A stretch of DNA of 64,000 nt, taken from Adineta vaga. Lineage: Eukaryota; Rotifera. This document shows positions 63,312 to 64,000 of this stretch, piece by piece. How positions within the stretch are numbered: position 1 is the first letter of the stretch; each line of letters opens with the position of its first letter. Location of the stretch: the NCBI GenBank assembly GCA_021613535.1, contig CP075495.1:12400001-12464000 (forward strand), given 5' to 3'. The translations under genes were made by a program, and so were the position numbers. The notes beneath the pieces are model-generated. The model saw only the letters and a list, made by a program, of their open reading frames with translations. It did no database searches and was not told the origin of the DNA.

Positions 63312-64000
63312 ATGGGTAATAGTAGTGGATCGACTCATCTTTCTAATGATCTTATTAATACACGATTACCAGTGACAGATGATATATTTAAAGTTGATAA
63401 TATCAATTCCTGCGGTCGAAAACATGCAGTAGCAAAACTTCAAGTATCAAATAATAATTTATGTATTCGACAAAAACATCGACAATCATTATATATTCCA
63501 TTAGAAACAATAAAACGTTACGGTTTAGATGGTTCAATCTTTATTCTCGAATGTGGACGACGCGCACCACTTGGACAAGCACGATATGCATTTCGTTGTA
63601 AACAAGCACGTCGTCTTGTTGATTGTCTTGATCAACGTATATCTCTTCGATCAAAACAATTATTAGAACAACAACGACGAAGTACAATTCTACCATCATC
63701 ACCATTAACAAATGCGTCACCAAACTCAAATCCTCGACGACGTCGAACTCAATCTGATCACGGTATATCTCGTCGTGCACCATCATCAATTCTTTTTTCA
63801 ACATCATCATCTACATCCGTTTCTTTCAATTCAAGAGCCACATTTTCATGTCGAAACTCTGTACCAAATTTATCGGAAAACTATCTTCCATTTAATACAC
63901 TTCCTTGTGATGATCATGACGATGATGAAGAAGAAGCACAACAACAACAGCAAGAAAGACTGTTTTCGGCAAAACTTAAACAACCTCTTGATAAAACGCT
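63312..64000 (+). CDS. FRS2: FRS2/FRS3-like docking protein, 5' part (runs off the window)
   Basis: FRS2 and FRS3 are myristoylated adaptors that bind FGF and Trk receptors through a PTB domain and recruit GRB2 and SHP2. The visible 229 residues start MGNSSGSTHLSNDL, a good N-myristoylation site. A PTB domain follows (residues about 20-115): DDIFKVDNIN, AVAKLQVSNNNLCI, SLYIPLETIKRYGLDGSIFI, ECGRRAPLGQARYAFRCKQA and RRLVDCLDQRI. The sequence order L-R-R-Y-G-x-D, then F-x-x-E-x-G-R-R, then G-x-x-x-F-x-C in vertebrate FRS2 is preserved. After that comes a Ser/Arg/Thr-rich region and an acidic-polyQ stretch (DDHDDDEEEAQQQQQ). The tyrosine docking sites would lie beyond the window. Acceptor CATTTTAG lies 2 nt before the ATG. 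The PTB region is one continuous exon in the visible part. The FGFR-like partner lies at 37.3-41 kb. Confidence 0.88.
   Translation, partial: MGNSSGSTHLSNDLINTRLPVTDDIFKVDNINSCGRKHAVAKLQVSNNNLCIRQKHRQSLYIPLETIKRYGLDGSIFILECGRRAPLGQARYAFRCKQARRLVDCLDQRISLRSKQLLEQQRRSTILPSSPLTNASPNSNPRRRRTQSDHGISRRAPSSILFSTSSSTSVSFNSRATFSCRNSVPNLSENYLPFNTLPCDDHDDDEEEAQQQQQERLFSAKLKQPLDKT

Noticed and set aside
63541-63810. 89-codon minus-strand frame within FRS2/3
   Set aside because: It is a shadow of the real coding exon, made of Val, Met and Leu-rich antisense codons.

Overview
The window is nuclear DNA of a small, AT-rich, compact-intron animal. Nearly every gene is cut by GT-AG introns of about 45-70 nt. 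The gene set is metazoan: an FGF receptor, its docking protein FRS2/3, M-Ras, MEPCE, ITFG2, IFT46, ZNFX1 and a neuronal calcium sensor. Tiny introns, a 3' splice acceptor directly in front of many start codons (as expected for spliced-leader trans-splicing), and two genes of fungal character fit a bdelloid rotifer best. That taxonomic call is an inference and no species can be named.

Layout. 0-2 kb: IFT46 (minus). 3.3 kb: a short CHAT-like coding fragment. 4-6.2 kb: ornithine decarboxylase (minus), with a perfect 22-bp inverted repeat placed in its 5' and 3' untranslated regions. 7.9-9.5 kb: the structure-specific nuclease subunit SLX1. 10.9-11.6 kb: an orphan protein with a ubiquitin-like segment (minus). 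15.3-21.6 kb: ZNFX1, a large SF1 helicase with NFX1-type zinc fingers. 24.1-26.1 kb: a GT32 mannosyltransferase next to a 71-residue Grg1-like protein behind a clear TATA box; both look fungal. 27.3-29 kb: SAXO4 (minus), divergent from the tight head-to-tail cluster DOLPP1-FMC1-TSEN15 (29.3-31.8 kb), which meets NAP1L (minus) tail to tail. 37.3-41 kb: FGFR. 41.5-43.5 kb: ITFG2. 44.4-45.2 kb: M-Ras. 45.5-48.3 kb: beta-galactosidase. 49-49.8 kb: a probable ciliary microtubule inner protein. 50.6-52.8 kb: a neuronal calcium sensor locus with two alternative N-terminal halves and one C-terminal half. 54.4-57.5 kb: a CLC-3/4/5 type Cl-/H+ exchanger. 58.2-58.6 kb: a probable neuropeptide precursor. 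59.3-61.2 kb: MEPCE (minus). 63.3 kb to the edge: the start of FRS2/3.

Functionally this is a mixed housekeeping and signalling region. FGFR, FRS2/3 and M-Ras belong to one receptor tyrosine kinase/Ras pathway. IFT46, SAXO4 and the CIMIP1-like gene serve cilia. The most unusual items are the shared-3'-end calcium sensor locus (one N-terminal half has four introns, the other none), the inverted repeat around ornithine decarboxylase, the Grg1-like gene, the new peptide precursor and the operon-like cluster. No CRISPR array, rRNA gene, tRNA gene or intact transposon was recognised by eye.
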